This document shows positions 7,976-17,331 of a stretch of DNA of 47,793 nt, piece after piece. The notes under the pieces are model-generated. The model saw only the letters and a program-made list of their open reading frames with translations. It was not told the origin of the DNA and searched no databases. The stretch is taken from positions 1 to 47,793 of the forward strand of contig JAFEEX010000043.1 of the NCBI GenBank assembly GCA_018240895.1. The letters are read 5' to 3'. A program made the translations under genes and the position numbers. Origin of the DNA: Pseudomonadota bacterium (GTDB lineage Bacteria > Pseudomonadota > Alphaproteobacteria > Sphingomonadales > Sphingomonadaceae). The first letter of the stretch is position 1. Every line of letters begins with the position of its first letter.

Positions 7976-9536
7976 ATGCCTGGACGCGGCGCGGCACTAT
8001 CGCGATGCGGCGCGTAGCGCTGCGGCGGGGATCGATCCCGCCAACCAGCGCGCGCATCACGGCTTTGCCTGGATCGCCACCAGTGTTGCCGCGCTGGAGG
8101 CGGTGGCGGTGTGGGAGGCGGCGGGCGGCGGGGCCAATCCGGTCGACGCGCTGGTCGCCCGCCTCGCCTTTGCCGAAACGATCGCGCAATTGGCCGGCGG
8201 CTTGCCGATGGGGCAGAACGAACTGGTGCGCCCCGCCGATCTGGGGCTGGGCACGGCAGCCGCGCAGCTTGTTTCTGCCTGCGCCGAACTGCTCGAAGCC
8301 GATCATGCCCCGACCCGCGCTGCACTGGCCGAAGCGCTCTCCGCCGGGCACTGGCCGAGCGAGACGCTCCACGATGCTGAGCTTGACGCAATCCGCGATC
8401 AGTTCCGCAAGTTCACCGAGGCGGAGGTGCTGCCGCACGCGCACAAATGGCACCTTGCGAACGATCTGATTCCCGACGCGACCGTGCAGGCGATGGCCGA
8501 TCTCGGCACCTTCGGGGTCTGCATCCCTGAGGAATACGGCGGCCTTGGCCTGGGCAAGCTGGTGATGTGCCTCGTCACCGAGGAATTGTCGCGCGGGTGG
8601 ATCGGGGCGGGTTCGCTCGGCACCCGCAGCGAAATCGCGGGCGAGCTGATCGCGATGGGTGGCACGGCGGAGCAGAAGACGCAGTGGCTCCCCCGGATCG
8701 CGAGCGGCGAAGTGCTGCCGACCGCCGTGTTCACCGAACCCGATGTCGGATCGGACCTCGGCTCATTGCAAACCCGGGCGCGTCTGGAAGATGGCCGATG
8801 GATCATCGACGGGGCCAAGAACTGGATCACGCACGCCGCCCGCTCCGATCTGATGACCCTGCTCGCCCGTACGGTTTCCGACGCGCGGGGCTATGCCGGG
8901 CTGTCGATGCTGCTGGTCCCCAAGCCGCGCGGCAGCGAAGGCGACGCCTTCCCCGCCACGGGCATGACCGGCAGCGAGATCGAGGTGCTGGGCTATCGCG
9001 GGATGCGCGAATATGCGTTGCAATTCGATGGCATGACGGCCCCCGCCGACGCGCTGCTCGGCGGCGAGGAAGGGCAGGGTTTCAAACAGTTGATGCGCAC
9101 TTTCGAGGGTGCCCGCATCCAGACCGCCGCGCGTGCCGTGGGAGTGGCGCGCCGGGCGCTGGAATTGGGGCTGGATTATGCCGTCACCCGCAAACAGTTC
9201 GGCAAGGCGCTGGTCCAGTTTCCTCGCGTGGCCGACAAGCTGGCGATGAGCCTCACCGACCTGATCATGGCGCGCGAGCTGACTTACGCCGCCGCGCGGG
9301 CCAAGGATCTGGGCAAGCGCTGCGACATAGAAGCAGGCATGGCCAAGCTGCTCGCCGCGCGGGCGGCGTGGAGCAATGCCGACGCCGCGCTGCAGATTCA
9401 CGGCGGCAACGGCTATGCCCTGGAATATGAGATCAGCCGGGTGCTGTGCGACGCGCGCATCCTCAACATCTTTGAAGGCGCGGCGGAGATTCAGGCCCAG
9501 GTGATCGCCAAGGGGCTGTTGGAGGGGCGGAATTGA
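7968..9536 (+). CDS. mcd: (2S)-methylsuccinyl-CoA dehydrogenase-type acyl-CoA dehydrogenase
   Basis: This acyl-CoA dehydrogenase of 522 residues carries an extra N-terminal domain of about 130-140 residues. That extension is the hallmark of methylsuccinyl-CoA dehydrogenase (Mcd), which forms mesaconyl-C1-CoA in the ethylmalonyl-CoA pathway. Segments recalled from Mcd are [13 protein letters not shown] and [11 protein letters not shown] in the extension, and [24 protein letters not shown] and [20 protein letters not shown] in the dehydrogenase part. [15 protein letters not shown] and IFEGAAEIQ (Glu503) are also present. The GTG at 7968, overlapping the thiolase stop, is preferred over an upstream ATG at 7917 inside the thiolase gene. 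A paralogue with another branched substrate is possible. Confidence 0.8.
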   Translation: MPECLDAARHYRDAARSAAAGIDPANQRAHHGFAWIATSVAALEAVAVWEAAGGGANPVDALVARLAFAETIAQLAGGLPMGQNELVRPADLGLGTAAAQLVSACAELLEADHAPTRAALAEALSAGHWPSETLHDAELDAIRDQFRKFTEAEVLPHAHKWHLANDLIPDATVQAMADLGTFGVCIPEEYGGLGLGKLVMCLVTEELSRGWIGAGSLGTRSEIAGELIAMGGTAEQKTQWLPRIASGEVLPTAVFTEPDVGSDLGSLQTRARLEDGRWIIDGAKNWITHAARSDLMTLLARTVSDARGYAGLSMLLVPKPRGSEGDAFPATGMTGSEIEVLGYRGMREYALQFDGMTAPADALLGGEEGQGFKQLMRTFEGARIQTAARAVGVARRALELGLDYAVTRKQFGKALVQFPRVADKLAMSLTDLIMARELTYAAARAKDLGKRCDIEAGMAKLLAARAAWSNADAALQIHGGNGYALEYEISRVLCDARILNIFEGAAEIQAQVIAKGLLEGRN

Positions 9537-10387
9537 TGAGCGAGTGGCAGGACTGGATCGGGCGTGAGGAACTGCGCCACGACCGGATTGATCCGGGCAT
9601 GGCCGCCCGCTGGCTGGCGACGCTCGATCGCGTGGCTCCGGCCGATGGCTCCGCGCCGCAGGGCCTGCACTGGTGCCTGTGCCTGCCCGACGCGCCAACC
9701 GCCGCGCTGGGGGAGGACGGCCATCCGCGCCGTGAAGACGATACCGCCAGCTTCCTTCCGCCCTTGCCCCTGCCGCGCCGGATGTGGGCATCGAGCAAGG
9801 TTGAATTCCTGACCCCGTTGCGCGTCGGCGAAGCGGTAACCCGCACCTCGCGCCTTGCCTCTGTTACCGAGAAAAGCGGCAGCTCTGGCCGCCTGATCTT
9901 CGTTGAGGTTGAACACGAAACGCGCGGCGACCACGGCGTCGCGGTGCGTGAGGTGCAATCGCTGGTCTATCGCGAGCCTGCCGCCACCGGAACGCCACCC
10001 GCGCCGCCGCCGCTGGGCACCGCGCGTTTCGATCCAGGTGATTGGTCCGCCCACCGCGCGCTGGTGCCGGACGAGCCGCTGCTATTTCGCTATTCCGCGC
10101 TGACCTTCAACAGCCATCGCATCCACTATGATCTGCCTTACGCCACGGGCGCGGAAAACTACCGTGGGCTTGTCGTTCACGGTCCGCTCACCGCCACCCT
10201 GCTGCTTGATCTCGCGCAGCGCGAATTGGGCGACAACGCGCTGAAAAACTTTGCATTCCGCGGTGTATCTCCGGCCATCTGCGGGGAAATGCTGCACCTT
10301 GTGCTGCGCAGCACAGATGCAGCATGGGAACTGGGTGCCTTCGCCGCTGATGGACGTCAGGTAATGAGCGCCAGCGCGGCTGTCTGA
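9536..10387 (+). CDS. meh: Mesaconyl-C4-CoA hydratase / FAS1-like dehydratase-domain protein
   Basis: A double-hotdog protein of about 283 residues. The N-terminal half has LHWCLCLPDAPTAALGEDGHPRR and FLPPLPLPRRMWASSKVEF; the C-terminal half has FRYSALTFNSHRIHYDLPYA and VVHGPLTATLLLDL, the MaoC-like hydratase signature with its catalytic Asn/His. This matches the family of Chloroflexus mesaconyl-C4-CoA hydratase and mitochondrial HTD2. It would hydrate mesaconyl-C4-CoA to citramalyl-CoA if the Mct and Mcd assignments hold. The ATG at 9536 overlaps the last base of the preceding stop codon; another in-frame ATG lies one codon upstream (9533). Last gene of the cluster, ending next to the convergent arfB. 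Confidence 0.75.
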   Translation: MSEWQDWIGREELRHDRIDPGMAARWLATLDRVAPADGSAPQGLHWCLCLPDAPTAALGEDGHPRREDDTASFLPPLPLPRRMWASSKVEFLTPLRVGEAVTRTSRLASVTEKSGSSGRLIFVEVEHETRGDHGVAVREVQSLVYREPAATGTPPAPPPLGTARFDPGDWSAHRALVPDEPLLFRYSALTFNSHRIHYDLPYATGAENYRGLVVHGPLTATLLLDLAQRELGDNALKNFAFRGVSPAICGEMLHLVLRSTDAAWELGAFAADGRQVMSASAAV

Positions 10388-10807
10388 TCAGTCCAGCCGC
10401 ACCTTGCCGCGCCCGGCCTTGACCGCGCCGCGCTTTTTCTTGCCATCGAGCCGTTCGGCCTTGTTGATCCGGTTGAGGCGGCTTTTGGCGCGCTTTTCGG
10501 GCAGGTTGAACGCCTCCTCGATCAGGGCGGCAAGGCGCGCACGCGCGTCTTCGCGGTTGGCTTCCTGCGTGCGGAACCGCTGCGCTGTCAGCACCAGTTC
10601 CCCCTTGGCGGTCATCCGGCTTCCAGCAAGTTGCCTGATCCGCTGGAACACCTCGACCGGCAGGCGCAAGGCATAGACATCAACGCGAAGCTGCACCGCG
10701 CTTGCTACCTTGTTGACGTTCTGGCCGCCCGGGCCGGATGAAGTGATGAAAGCCTCGCTTGCCAGCGCCAGGGCGCGGGCAGTGGCGTCATGCGCAGAGA
10801 TCGTCAT
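10388..10807 (-). CDS. arfB: Alternative ribosome-rescue factor / peptidyl-tRNA hydrolase ArfB
   Basis: Hydrolyses peptidyl-tRNA on ribosomes stalled without a stop codon. The 139-residue product has SSGPGGQNVNKV with the catalytic GGQ at 27-29 and a lysine/arginine-rich C-terminal tail (from about residue 105) of the kind that enters the empty mRNA channel. Length and lack of a codon-recognition domain separate it from class I release factors. The ATG at 10807 gives the standard N-terminus and overlaps the end of the upstream pseudouridine synthase gene by 20 bases, so the genes are co-transcribed. Confidence 0.93.
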   Translation of the reverse strand: MTISAHDATARALALASEAFITSSGPGGQNVNKVASAVQLRVDVYALRLPVEVFQRIRQLAGSRMTAKGELVLTAQRFRTQEANREDARARLAALIEEAFNLPEKRAKSRLNRINKAERLDGKKKRGAVKAGRGKVRLD

Positions 10808-11456
10808 CGCCAAACCCAAGAGCAGCAAAGTCCGCCGGCAACGGAGCCACGGCGGAGATGGCGGGCTTGCCATCACGCTGCACGGTCAAGGCGCGGGCGT
10901 GAAGCATGGTGCGGGCCGCGCCCTGACCGTTCCCATAGACCGGATCGCCGAGCAGCGCCTTGCCCAGCCCGGTAAGGGCGTGGACACGGATCTGGTGCGT
11001 GCGTCCGGTCTCGGGCCGGAACTCGATCAGGGTGTTGCCGCCGCGCTCCGCCAGCTTGCGCCAGTGCGTGACTGAAGGTTTTCCCTTCTTCGCCGCGATC
11101 ATCCGCCAGCCCTTTTCGGCGCTGGAGATTTTGGTCAGCGACAGCGTGATGGTTCCCTCCGCCTCGGCCAGCGCGCCGGCGACAATGCCGAGATAGACCT
11201 TGTCCACCTGACGCGCTTCGAAAGCGGCGGAAAAGCGCTTCAGGGCCTTGGGGTTGCGGGCCAGCAGCAGGCAGCCAGAGGTGTCAATGTCGATCCGGTG
11301 AACCGGAGCCGGCACGCGCTGAAAGCCGAGTTTCAGGGCATCGAGATGGTTTTCCAGGCTCTGCCCCCCGGCGCGCGGACGCTCGATCGGCAGGCCGGCG
11401 GGCTTGTCGATGATCAGGGCTTCACCGTCTTCGTAGAGGATCGGGATCGCGTTCAT
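10788..11456 (-). CDS. RluA-family RNA pseudouridine synthase
   Basis: Isomerises uridine to pseudouridine in rRNA or tRNA. The 222-residue protein contains HRIDIDTSG, the RluA motif II with catalytic Asp56, then GRTHQIRVH and LGDPVYG. No N-terminal S4 domain is present, so it belongs to the short RluA/TruC-like group; the target site cannot be deduced. It starts four bases inside the end of the aminotransferase gene (ATGA overlap) and overlaps arfB at its 3' end, giving an RNA-modification and ribosome-rescue pair inside one operon. Confidence 0.9.
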   Translation of the reverse strand: MNAIPILYEDGEALIIDKPAGLPIERPRAGGQSLENHLDALKLGFQRVPAPVHRIDIDTSGCLLLARNPKALKRFSAAFEARQVDKVYLGIVAGALAEAEGTITLSLTKISSAEKGWRMIAAKKGKPSVTHWRKLAERGGNTLIEFRPETGRTHQIRVHALTGLGKALLGDPVYGNGQGAARTMLHARALTVQRDGKPAISAVAPLPADFAALGFGDDDLCA

Positions 11457-12619
11457 GCCACCGCCCTTGCTATCCGGCGCATCGCTTCGTCCAGCTTGGC
11501 ATCGTCGGCTGCAAAGCTGATGCGGAAACCAGCCCCGCTGCCGAAGGCGGAGGCGGCGACCACCGCGACGCCGTGGTCAAGCAGGTGAAGGCACAATGCC
11601 TCATCATCGCCAAACCGTTCCGTCAGCGGCGCGGCGTCAACCATGCAATAGAATGCGCCGTCGGGCACCGGCGTCGACAGGCCCGCAATGGCGTTGATTG
11701 CCGTCACTACAGAATCGCGCCGGGCGCGGAACCGCTCGCGCCAGTCGAGCAGGAAGTCCTGCGGCCCTTCAAAGGCCGCGACGGCGGCAGCCTGGCTGAC
11801 CGAGGCGGGATTGCCCGAGGAATGCGATTGCAGCTTGGCCATGGCCTTGATCAGCCATTCCGGCCCGGCCGCCACGCCGATGCGAAAGCCGGTCATTGCG
11901 TGGCTTTTCGATACGCCCGATACGGTGAGAATCCGGTCGGCCAATGCGGGGCATTCCACCGCCAATGTGGCGTGAGCGCCCGGGGTGTAGCGCAGCGGTG
12001 CGTAGATATCATCGGACAGGACCAGCACCTGCGGATGGCGCGCCAGCACCCCGCCCAAGGCCCGCAATTCCTCCGCCGGATAGGTTGCCCCGGTTGGATT
12101 GCCCGGGCTGTTGAGCAGCAGCCAGCGGGTGCGCGGGGTGATCGCCGCCTCCAACTGGGCGGGCGTGATCCGAAATCCGCCGCTCGCGCCGGTTGGCAGG
12201 GCGACCACCTCCGCTCCGACAAAGCGGGCGATTTCGGGATAGCTGACCCACCATGGCGCGGGGATGAGCACCTCGTCACCGGGATCGAGCGTTGCAAGCA
12301 GCGCGTGAAAGATTGCCTGCTTGCCCCCGGCGCTGACAATCACCTGCGCTGACGGAACAGTGATGCCCAGATCGCGCTTGAAGTGCAGCGCCGCCGCCTC
12401 GCGCAGGCGCTGGGTTCCGGCGACCGGGGTATAGCGGGTGTCACCGGCGTCAAGCGCGGCCTTGGCGGCAGCGATTACGTGGGGCGGGGTGGCAAAGTCC
12501 GGCTCGCCCACCGACAGCGAAATGATGTCGCGGCCCATGGCACGTAGCTCGCTCGCGCGGTCAGTCATCGCAGTGGTGCGCGATGGCGCGATCCGGGAAA
12601 GGGCTTGCGACAATTTCAC
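11453..12619 (-). CDS. Class I pyridoxal-phosphate aminotransferase (aspartate aminotransferase-like)
   Basis: Fold type I aminotransferase of 388 residues. SVGEPDFATPPH near the N-terminus, NSPGNPTG at 170-177, SDDIY at 202-206, the PLP lysine at 238 in SGVSKSHAMTGFRIG, and a C-terminal FRISFA place it in the I-gamma aspartate/prephenate aminotransferase group. The substrate is most likely aspartate/2-oxoglutarate or an aromatic relative. The start overlaps the stop of pabB-pabC by four bases and its stop overlaps the pseudouridine synthase start, so the genes form one transcript. Confidence 0.92.
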   Translation of the reverse strand: MKLSQALSRIAPSRTTAMTDRASELRAMGRDIISLSVGEPDFATPPHVIAAAKAALDAGDTRYTPVAGTQRLREAAALHFKRDLGITVPSAQVIVSAGGKQAIFHALLATLDPGDEVLIPAPWWVSYPEIARFVGAEVVALPTGASGGFRITPAQLEAAITPRTRWLLLNSPGNPTGATYPAEELRALGGVLARHPQVLVLSDDIYAPLRYTPGAHATLAVECPALADRILTVSGVSKSHAMTGFRIGVAAGPEWLIKAMAKLQSHSSGNPASVSQAAAVAAFEGPQDFLLDWRERFRARRDSVVTAINAIAGLSTPVPDGAFYCMVDAAPLTERFGDDEALCLHLLDHGVAVVAASAFGSGAGFRISFAADDAKLDEAMRRIARAVA

Positions 12620-14418
12620 AGCAGCCGCGCCGGCATCAGCCCGCGCAGGGCATTGCCGGCGAGGAAGCCGCCGGCCAGGTCATCAACGGTAAGCTCAGCC
12701 TCACGGGCGCGGCCCGCTTCGATCAGCGATCGGCGCAGCACGCCGGGCAGCAGGCCCAACCGCGCGGGCGGGGTCAGCAACACGCCGTCACGCTCGACGA
12801 ACAGGTTGGTGAAGCAGCCTTCGGTGACCAGCCCGTCATCGCGCACCAGCACCGCTTCCTGCGCCCCGGCATCGCGGGCGATGGCAAGGCCGAGATCGTA
12901 GAATCCCCGGTCGCTGCTCTTGTGGCGCAGCCGCCAGTCCCCGCTGTCGACAGGCTGGCGCAGCACCGCGCAAATCAATGGCTCGGTCAGCGGCACGGGC
13001 AACTCGCCCAGTTCGAGCGTATGGGCTCCGCTGCGCGCCAGGCTGAGGCGGAGGCGGGCCGGGGCTTCGGCATCGAAGCACAGCGCCTGGATCGCATTGC
13101 GCACGGCATGGCGATCAAAGGCGAAGCCCAGTTCGGCCGCGCTGGCCTTAATCCGCTCAAGATGGAGTTCGAGCAGCGGCACGCCCTCGTCAGGCGTAAA
13201 GCGCATCGTCTCGATCAGATCGGCACCCCCAGCGCCCAAACGCACGAATCCCCCTTTGACCAGGCATTCGCGCCATTCGGCAAGACAGTCCGAATCCGCC
13301 ACGATTGCCGAGCCGACACCCAATACCGCCCGGCCCCGTCCATTTTCCCCGGGGGTAAGGCGCAGGGTCCGGATTGCCACATTGAAAGCCGTGTCGGAAG
13401 CCCCGCTTTCGCCCGGTGGGTCGATCCGGCCGATCGCGCCGCAATAGGGGCCGCGCGCGTCGCGTTCATTGGCCTGGATCAGTTCCATCGCCCGGATCTT
13501 CGGCGCGCCGGTAATCGATCCGCAGGGAAACAGCGCGCGGATCAGGTCAGCCGCGCCCTTGTCAGGGCTGAGGCGGGCCTGGATCGTCGTCACCATCTGA
13601 TGAACCGTGGGGTAGCTTTCGACCGCGAAGGGCCGGTCAACCGTCACGCTGCCCGCCTCGGCCACGCGCGACAGATCGTTGCGCATCAGATCGACGATCA
13701 TCAGGTTTTCGGCCCGGTCCTTGGCCGAATGAGCCAGCTCATCATGCAGGGCCTTGTCCTCGGCCTGGTTGCGGCCGCGCGGTCTGGTCCCCTTCATGGG
13801 TTTGACGCGCGCACCGCCGTCCTTGAGCGCGAAAAACAGCTCGGGTGAGAGGCTGAGCAGCCAGTGCGAGCCATCGAACAGCACTCCGCCATAACCGGCC
13901 CCGGCCGCCGGACGCAGCGCGGCATAAAGCGCTAGCGGATCGCCGCGATAGGAGCCGGCCAGGGGGAAGGTCAGGTTGGCCTGATAGATGTCGCCAGCCG
14001 CAATCGCTTCTTCCAGCGCGTTGAAAGCCCGGGCATAACCACCGGGCGTCAGTTGCGGGTCCAGCGGGCCAACGCTGGCCGGGGCTGCGTCGGCGCGATC
14101 GGCCAGCCAGGCGGGCACATCCGCCGCGGCAATTGCCTGATAGTCGCGAAAGGCACCAAACCACAGAAGCGGCCCGTTCGCCCCGCTTCGCGCATCGGCG
14201 AGCGGACCGAGCCGCGGTTCGAGCGACAGTCCCGCTTCATAGGCAAGATAGCCGGCCAGATGGTGCCCATCGCGCCGCAACGCTTCGACGCGCGCCAGCG
14301 CGGACGGCACATCGCCGCCGCGCCGCGCCACCACCACCTCGACCGGGGCATCATAAAGCCGGGCCTGACTGGCCCCTTCGGGCCGGGCATCGTCTAGCAG
14401 GAGGAATGGAGCGGGCAT
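12616..14418 (-). CDS. pabB: Aminodeoxychorismate synthase component I fused to aminodeoxychorismate lyase (PabB-PabC)
   Basis: Two steps of p-aminobenzoate synthesis for folate on one 600-residue chain. The N-terminal chorismate-binding part (about 1-355) carries KPMKGTRPRGR, DLMRNDLSRVA, FPCGSITGAPK and a closing IGRIDPPG. The C-terminal part (about 370-600) is a class IV PLP enzyme with RHKSSDRGFYD carrying the PLP lysine and VTEGCFTNLF near the end. The fusion is common in alphaproteobacteria. The start at 14418 (MPAPFLLLDD) is chosen because more upstream codons encode a non-conserved leader. First gene of the operon running down to arfB. Confidence 0.92.
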   Translation of the reverse strand: MPAPFLLLDDARPEGASQARLYDAPVEVVVARRGGDVPSALARVEALRRDGHHLAGYLAYEAGLSLEPRLGPLADARSGANGPLLWFGAFRDYQAIAAADVPAWLADRADAAPASVGPLDPQLTPGGYARAFNALEEAIAAGDIYQANLTFPLAGSYRGDPLALYAALRPAAGAGYGGVLFDGSHWLLSLSPELFFALKDGGARVKPMKGTRPRGRNQAEDKALHDELAHSAKDRAENLMIVDLMRNDLSRVAEAGSVTVDRPFAVESYPTVHQMVTTIQARLSPDKGAADLIRALFPCGSITGAPKIRAMELIQANERDARGPYCGAIGRIDPPGESGASDTAFNVAIRTLRLTPGENGRGRAVLGVGSAIVADSDCLAEWRECLVKGGFVRLGAGGADLIETMRFTPDEGVPLLELHLERIKASAAELGFAFDRHAVRNAIQALCFDAEAPARLRLSLARSGAHTLELGELPVPLTEPLICAVLRQPVDSGDWRLRHKSSDRGFYDLGLAIARDAGAQEAVLVRDDGLVTEGCFTNLFVERDGVLLTPPARLGLLPGVLRRSLIEAGRAREAELTVDDLAGGFLAGNALRGLMPARLL

Positions 14419-14491
14419 GGTCGGCTGGCTTCTAGCGAGGCTTTGCCGCTGTGGCAAAAGGCTGCGTGTTGGAAGGGACGGCAGATGCCCA

Positions 14492-14532
14492 GCCGCTGCC
14501 CGGAAGCACGGAACAAGAGGGCGGGCAGCGGC
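14492..14532. other. 11-bp stem-loop between pabB-pabC and the M1 aminopeptidase gene
   Basis: GCCGCTGCCCG (14492-14502) and CGGGCAGCGGC (14522-14532) form a perfect stem with a 19-base loop in the 218-bp divergent intergenic region. The region otherwise shows no strong promoter match. The hairpin could be an upstream leader structure or a small repeat; it has no T-tract. Confidence 0.45.
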
Positions 14533-14636
14533 ATTGATCGAAACCCAGGTACCTTTCGTCGAGCGAGGAGGTTGCATTTGAAACTTTCGTGGTTGAGGGG
14601 CGCATTGGTCCATGCCGACTTGCGCGAGGGTTCTTC

Positions 14637-17309
14637 ATGCGATTTTCGATGTTCCGCCTGCTCTTTGCCACGGCGCTGGTTTCCCCGCTGATTGGCACGC
14701 CAGCATTGGCCCAATCGGTGGCCCAACCTGCGGCAGTTACGCCGGCCTTTCCCGCCGGGCAGCTCAGCGACGCGGTAAAGCCGGTCGCCTATCGGCTCGA
14801 CCTGACGGTCGATCCCGACCGCGAGAGGTTTTCGGGCAAGGTCGAAATTGACACAGCGCTGAAGGCGCCCGGCACTTACGTCGATCTGCATGGCCGTGAT
14901 CTGGCGATGCACAAGGCTGTCGCAACTGCGGGCGGCAAGACCTTCGTCGGCACCTGGAGCCAGCTCGATCCCACCGGCGTTGCGCGCCTGACCTTTGCCG
15001 AACCGCTTCCGGCCGGACCCGTTACCTTTGCGTTTGATTATGACGCCGCGTTCCAGTCCGGCCCGGCCGGAATGTTCCGCGTCAAGGTTGGCGATGACTG
15101 GTATGCTTGGACCCAGTTCGAATCGATCGATGCGCGCGCGGCCTATCCCTCGTTCGATCAACCCGGATACAAGCAGCCGTTCACCGTCACGCTGCGGACC
15201 AAGCCCGGACAGGTCGCGGTCAGCAATGCGCCGGAAGTGTCCAGGACGCTGGAAAACGGGCTGGAAGTTCACCGCTTTGCCCAAACCCTGCCGCTGCCGA
15301 CCTATCTGGTGGCAATGATGGTTGGCCCGTTTGCCACGCTGGAAGGCGCGGTGCCCCCAACGCCGCAGCGCGCCCAGCCGCTTCCCCTGCGGATCGTCAC
15401 CACCCGGCAGAATGCCAAAAACATGGCCTTTGCGCTGGCGGGATCGCAGGGGATCGTCCAGCATCTTGAAGCCTATTTCAACCAGCCCTTCCCCTATCCC
15501 AAGCTGGACCAGATCACCACGCCGATCCTGCCCGGGGCGATGGAGAATGCCGGGGCGGACCTTTATGCCGATCCGATCCTGATCATGGATGAAAAGGCAT
15601 CCACCGGCCAAAAACGCATCTTCGGCATGGTTGTGGCGCACGAACTGGCGCACCAATGGTTCGGCGATCTGGTTACTCCAGCATGGTGGGATGACATCTG
15701 GCTGAACGAAAGTTTCGCCAACTGGATGGGATACCGCATCGGCAACGAATGGCGGCCTGATCTGAACATCGGGGCCGGGGCCCGGGTGGAAGCCTTCGCC
15801 GCGATGGGCACCGATGCCCTGGTCGCTGGCCGGGCAATCCATCAGCCGATTACCACCAACGCCCAGATCGATGAAGCGTTTGACACGATCACCTATGGCA
15901 AGGGCGGGCAGGTTGTGGCGATGATCGCCGGTTATATGGGTGATGAGAAGTTCCGTGATGGGGTGCGCCGCTATATGACGGCGCACCGTTATGGCAATGC
16001 CACCAGCAAGGAGTTCTTCGCGGCCATGGCGGAGGCTGCCGGGGATCCCCGCATCGTTCCGGCGATGCAGAGCTTTACCGATCAGCAGGGCGTGCCGCTG
16101 GTCACCTTCACCCCGGCGAAAAACGGCACCTATGCGGTGAGCCAGAGCCGCTATGTCCGGCTGGGCACCAATGGCCCCGATACGCGCTGGGGCGTCCCGC
16201 TGTGCGTCCGGCGTCTTGGCGCTACGAAGCAGACCTGCCAGATACTCGATGACAGCAGCGGGACGATCAGCGTGCCGGGTGCGGGCGCACTGGTGCCCAA
16301 TGCCGGGGGCACCGGCTATTACCGGTTCGAATTGCCGGCGCGGGATTGGAACGCCCTGATTGCGCGGGCCGCCGCCTTGCCCGGCGGTGAAGCCCTGGCG
16401 CTCAGCGATTCGCTCTTCGCCAGCTTCCAGGCCGGGCGCGCAGCGCCTGATCAGCTGATTGCCGCGGCGCGCGAATTGTCGCGGAACAAGGACAGCTATG
16501 CCAGCGCATCCGGGTTTGACCGGCTGCAAAGCCTTTATGTCAGCGGGCTGATGGATGACGCTGGCAAGGCGGGCTATCGCCGTGTGCTCGAAGCCGAATT
16601 CAAATCCCGGCTTGCCGCCATGGGGTTTGATCCGCGCGCCGGTGCCTATGCCCAGGAAGACCCGCAGCGTTCCGAACAGCGCGTCCAGATCGTCAACCGG
16701 TTGGCGAACGTTGCGCGCGATCCGGCGCTGCGTCAGCAGATCGGTGCGGCGACACGGTCATGGCTGGGTGGCAACAATGCCGCGCTGGACCGGGCATGGC
16801 TTGAGGCCGGCCTTGGCGTGCTGATCGACGAAGGCGGGATTGGCGTGGCCAAACAGCTGGTAGAAAAGGCTATGGCATCGCAGGATCCGGTGGTTCGGCC
16901 GGCGCTGCTCACCGCGATCGGGGCCAGTGGCCGCGCCGATGTGGCGCACTGGGTGCTGGACGACTTCACTGACAAGCGGCTGCGCCCGGTTGAACGCCTG
17001 AGCCTGATCACCGGCGTTTCCATCAATATGGACACCCGCGATATCGGCTTTGACTGGATCAAGGCCAACCTCGATCAGTTGATGACCAGCAGTGGCGGCA
17101 TATTCTTTTCCGCGCGTCTGCCCAGCATTGTCGGCGTTGCATGTTCGGCGCAGCGCGCAGATGAGATCGCGGCATTGATGCAGCCGCGGCTGGCCGGCAA
17201 GACCGGAGGGCTGGAACTTGCCCGCACCGTCGAGCGCGTGCGCAGTTGCGGCAAGCTGAAGGATGCGCGCGGAGCCGAAGTTTCGCAGGCCTTCGCCCGG
17301 CAGAAGTGA
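14637..17309 (+). CDS. Secreted M1-family zinc aminopeptidase
   Basis: Removes N-terminal residues from peptides in the periplasm or outside the cell. The 890-residue precursor starts with a signal peptide (MRFSMFRLLFATALVSPLIG, cleavage probably after PALA). The exopeptidase motif GAMEN lies at 300-304 and the zinc site HELAH at 335-339 with the third ligand Glu358 in NESF. A beta-sandwich and an ERAP1-like helical C-terminal domain (about 550-890) follow, as in aminopeptidase N. GAGGG eight bases before 14637 supports this start; an in-frame ATG at 14589 would bury the signal peptide. It is transcribed alone, convergent with the histidine kinase gene. Confidence 0.94.
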   Translation: MRFSMFRLLFATALVSPLIGTPALAQSVAQPAAVTPAFPAGQLSDAVKPVAYRLDLTVDPDRERFSGKVEIDTALKAPGTYVDLHGRDLAMHKAVATAGGKTFVGTWSQLDPTGVARLTFAEPLPAGPVTFAFDYDAAFQSGPAGMFRVKVGDDWYAWTQFESIDARAAYPSFDQPGYKQPFTVTLRTKPGQVAVSNAPEVSRTLENGLEVHRFAQTLPLPTYLVAMMVGPFATLEGAVPPTPQRAQPLPLRIVTTRQNAKNMAFALAGSQGIVQHLEAYFNQPFPYPKLDQITTPILPGAMENAGADLYADPILIMDEKASTGQKRIFGMVVAHELAHQWFGDLVTPAWWDDIWLNESFANWMGYRIGNEWRPDLNIGAGARVEAFAAMGTDALVAGRAIHQPITTNAQIDEAFDTITYGKGGQVVAMIAGYMGDEKFRDGVRRYMTAHRYGNATSKEFFAAMAEAAGDPRIVPAMQSFTDQQGVPLVTFTPAKNGTYAVSQSRYVRLGTNGPDTRWGVPLCVRRLGATKQTCQILDDSSGTISVPGAGALVPNAGGTGYYRFELPARDWNALIARAAALPGGEALALSDSLFASFQAGRAAPDQLIAAARELSRNKDSYASASGFDRLQSLYVSGLMDDAGKAGYRRVLEAEFKSRLAAMGFDPRAGAYAQEDPQRSEQRVQIVNRLANVARDPALRQQIGAATRSWLGGNNAALDRAWLEAGLGVLIDEGGIGVAKQLVEKAMASQDPVVRPALLTAIGASGRADVAHWVLDDFTDKRLRPVERLSLITGVSINMDTRDIGFDWIKANLDQLMTSSGGIFFSARLPSIVGVACSAQRADEIAALMQPRLAGKTGGLELARTVERVRSCGKLKDARGAEVSQAFARQK

Positions 17310-17331
17310 GGGCTGCCCTGAAGCGTAGGCT

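Noticed and set aside
3204-10387. Complete ethylmalonyl-CoA pathway or complete 3-hydroxypropionate bi-cycle
   Set aside because: No crotonyl-CoA carboxylase/reductase, ethylmalonyl-CoA mutase, malyl/citramalyl-CoA lyase or mesaconyl-C1-CoA hydratase gene is in the window; only a segment can be proposed.
14394-16529. Very long antisense open frame (over 700 codons) opposite the M1 aminopeptidase; similar long frames opposite 3177-5295, 5498-6661, 35570-36928 and 41309-42574
   Set aside because: High-GC codon bias leaves the complementary frames open. The opposite strands carry complete catalytic motifs, while these frames are Arg/Gly/His-rich with no recognisable domain or ribosome site.
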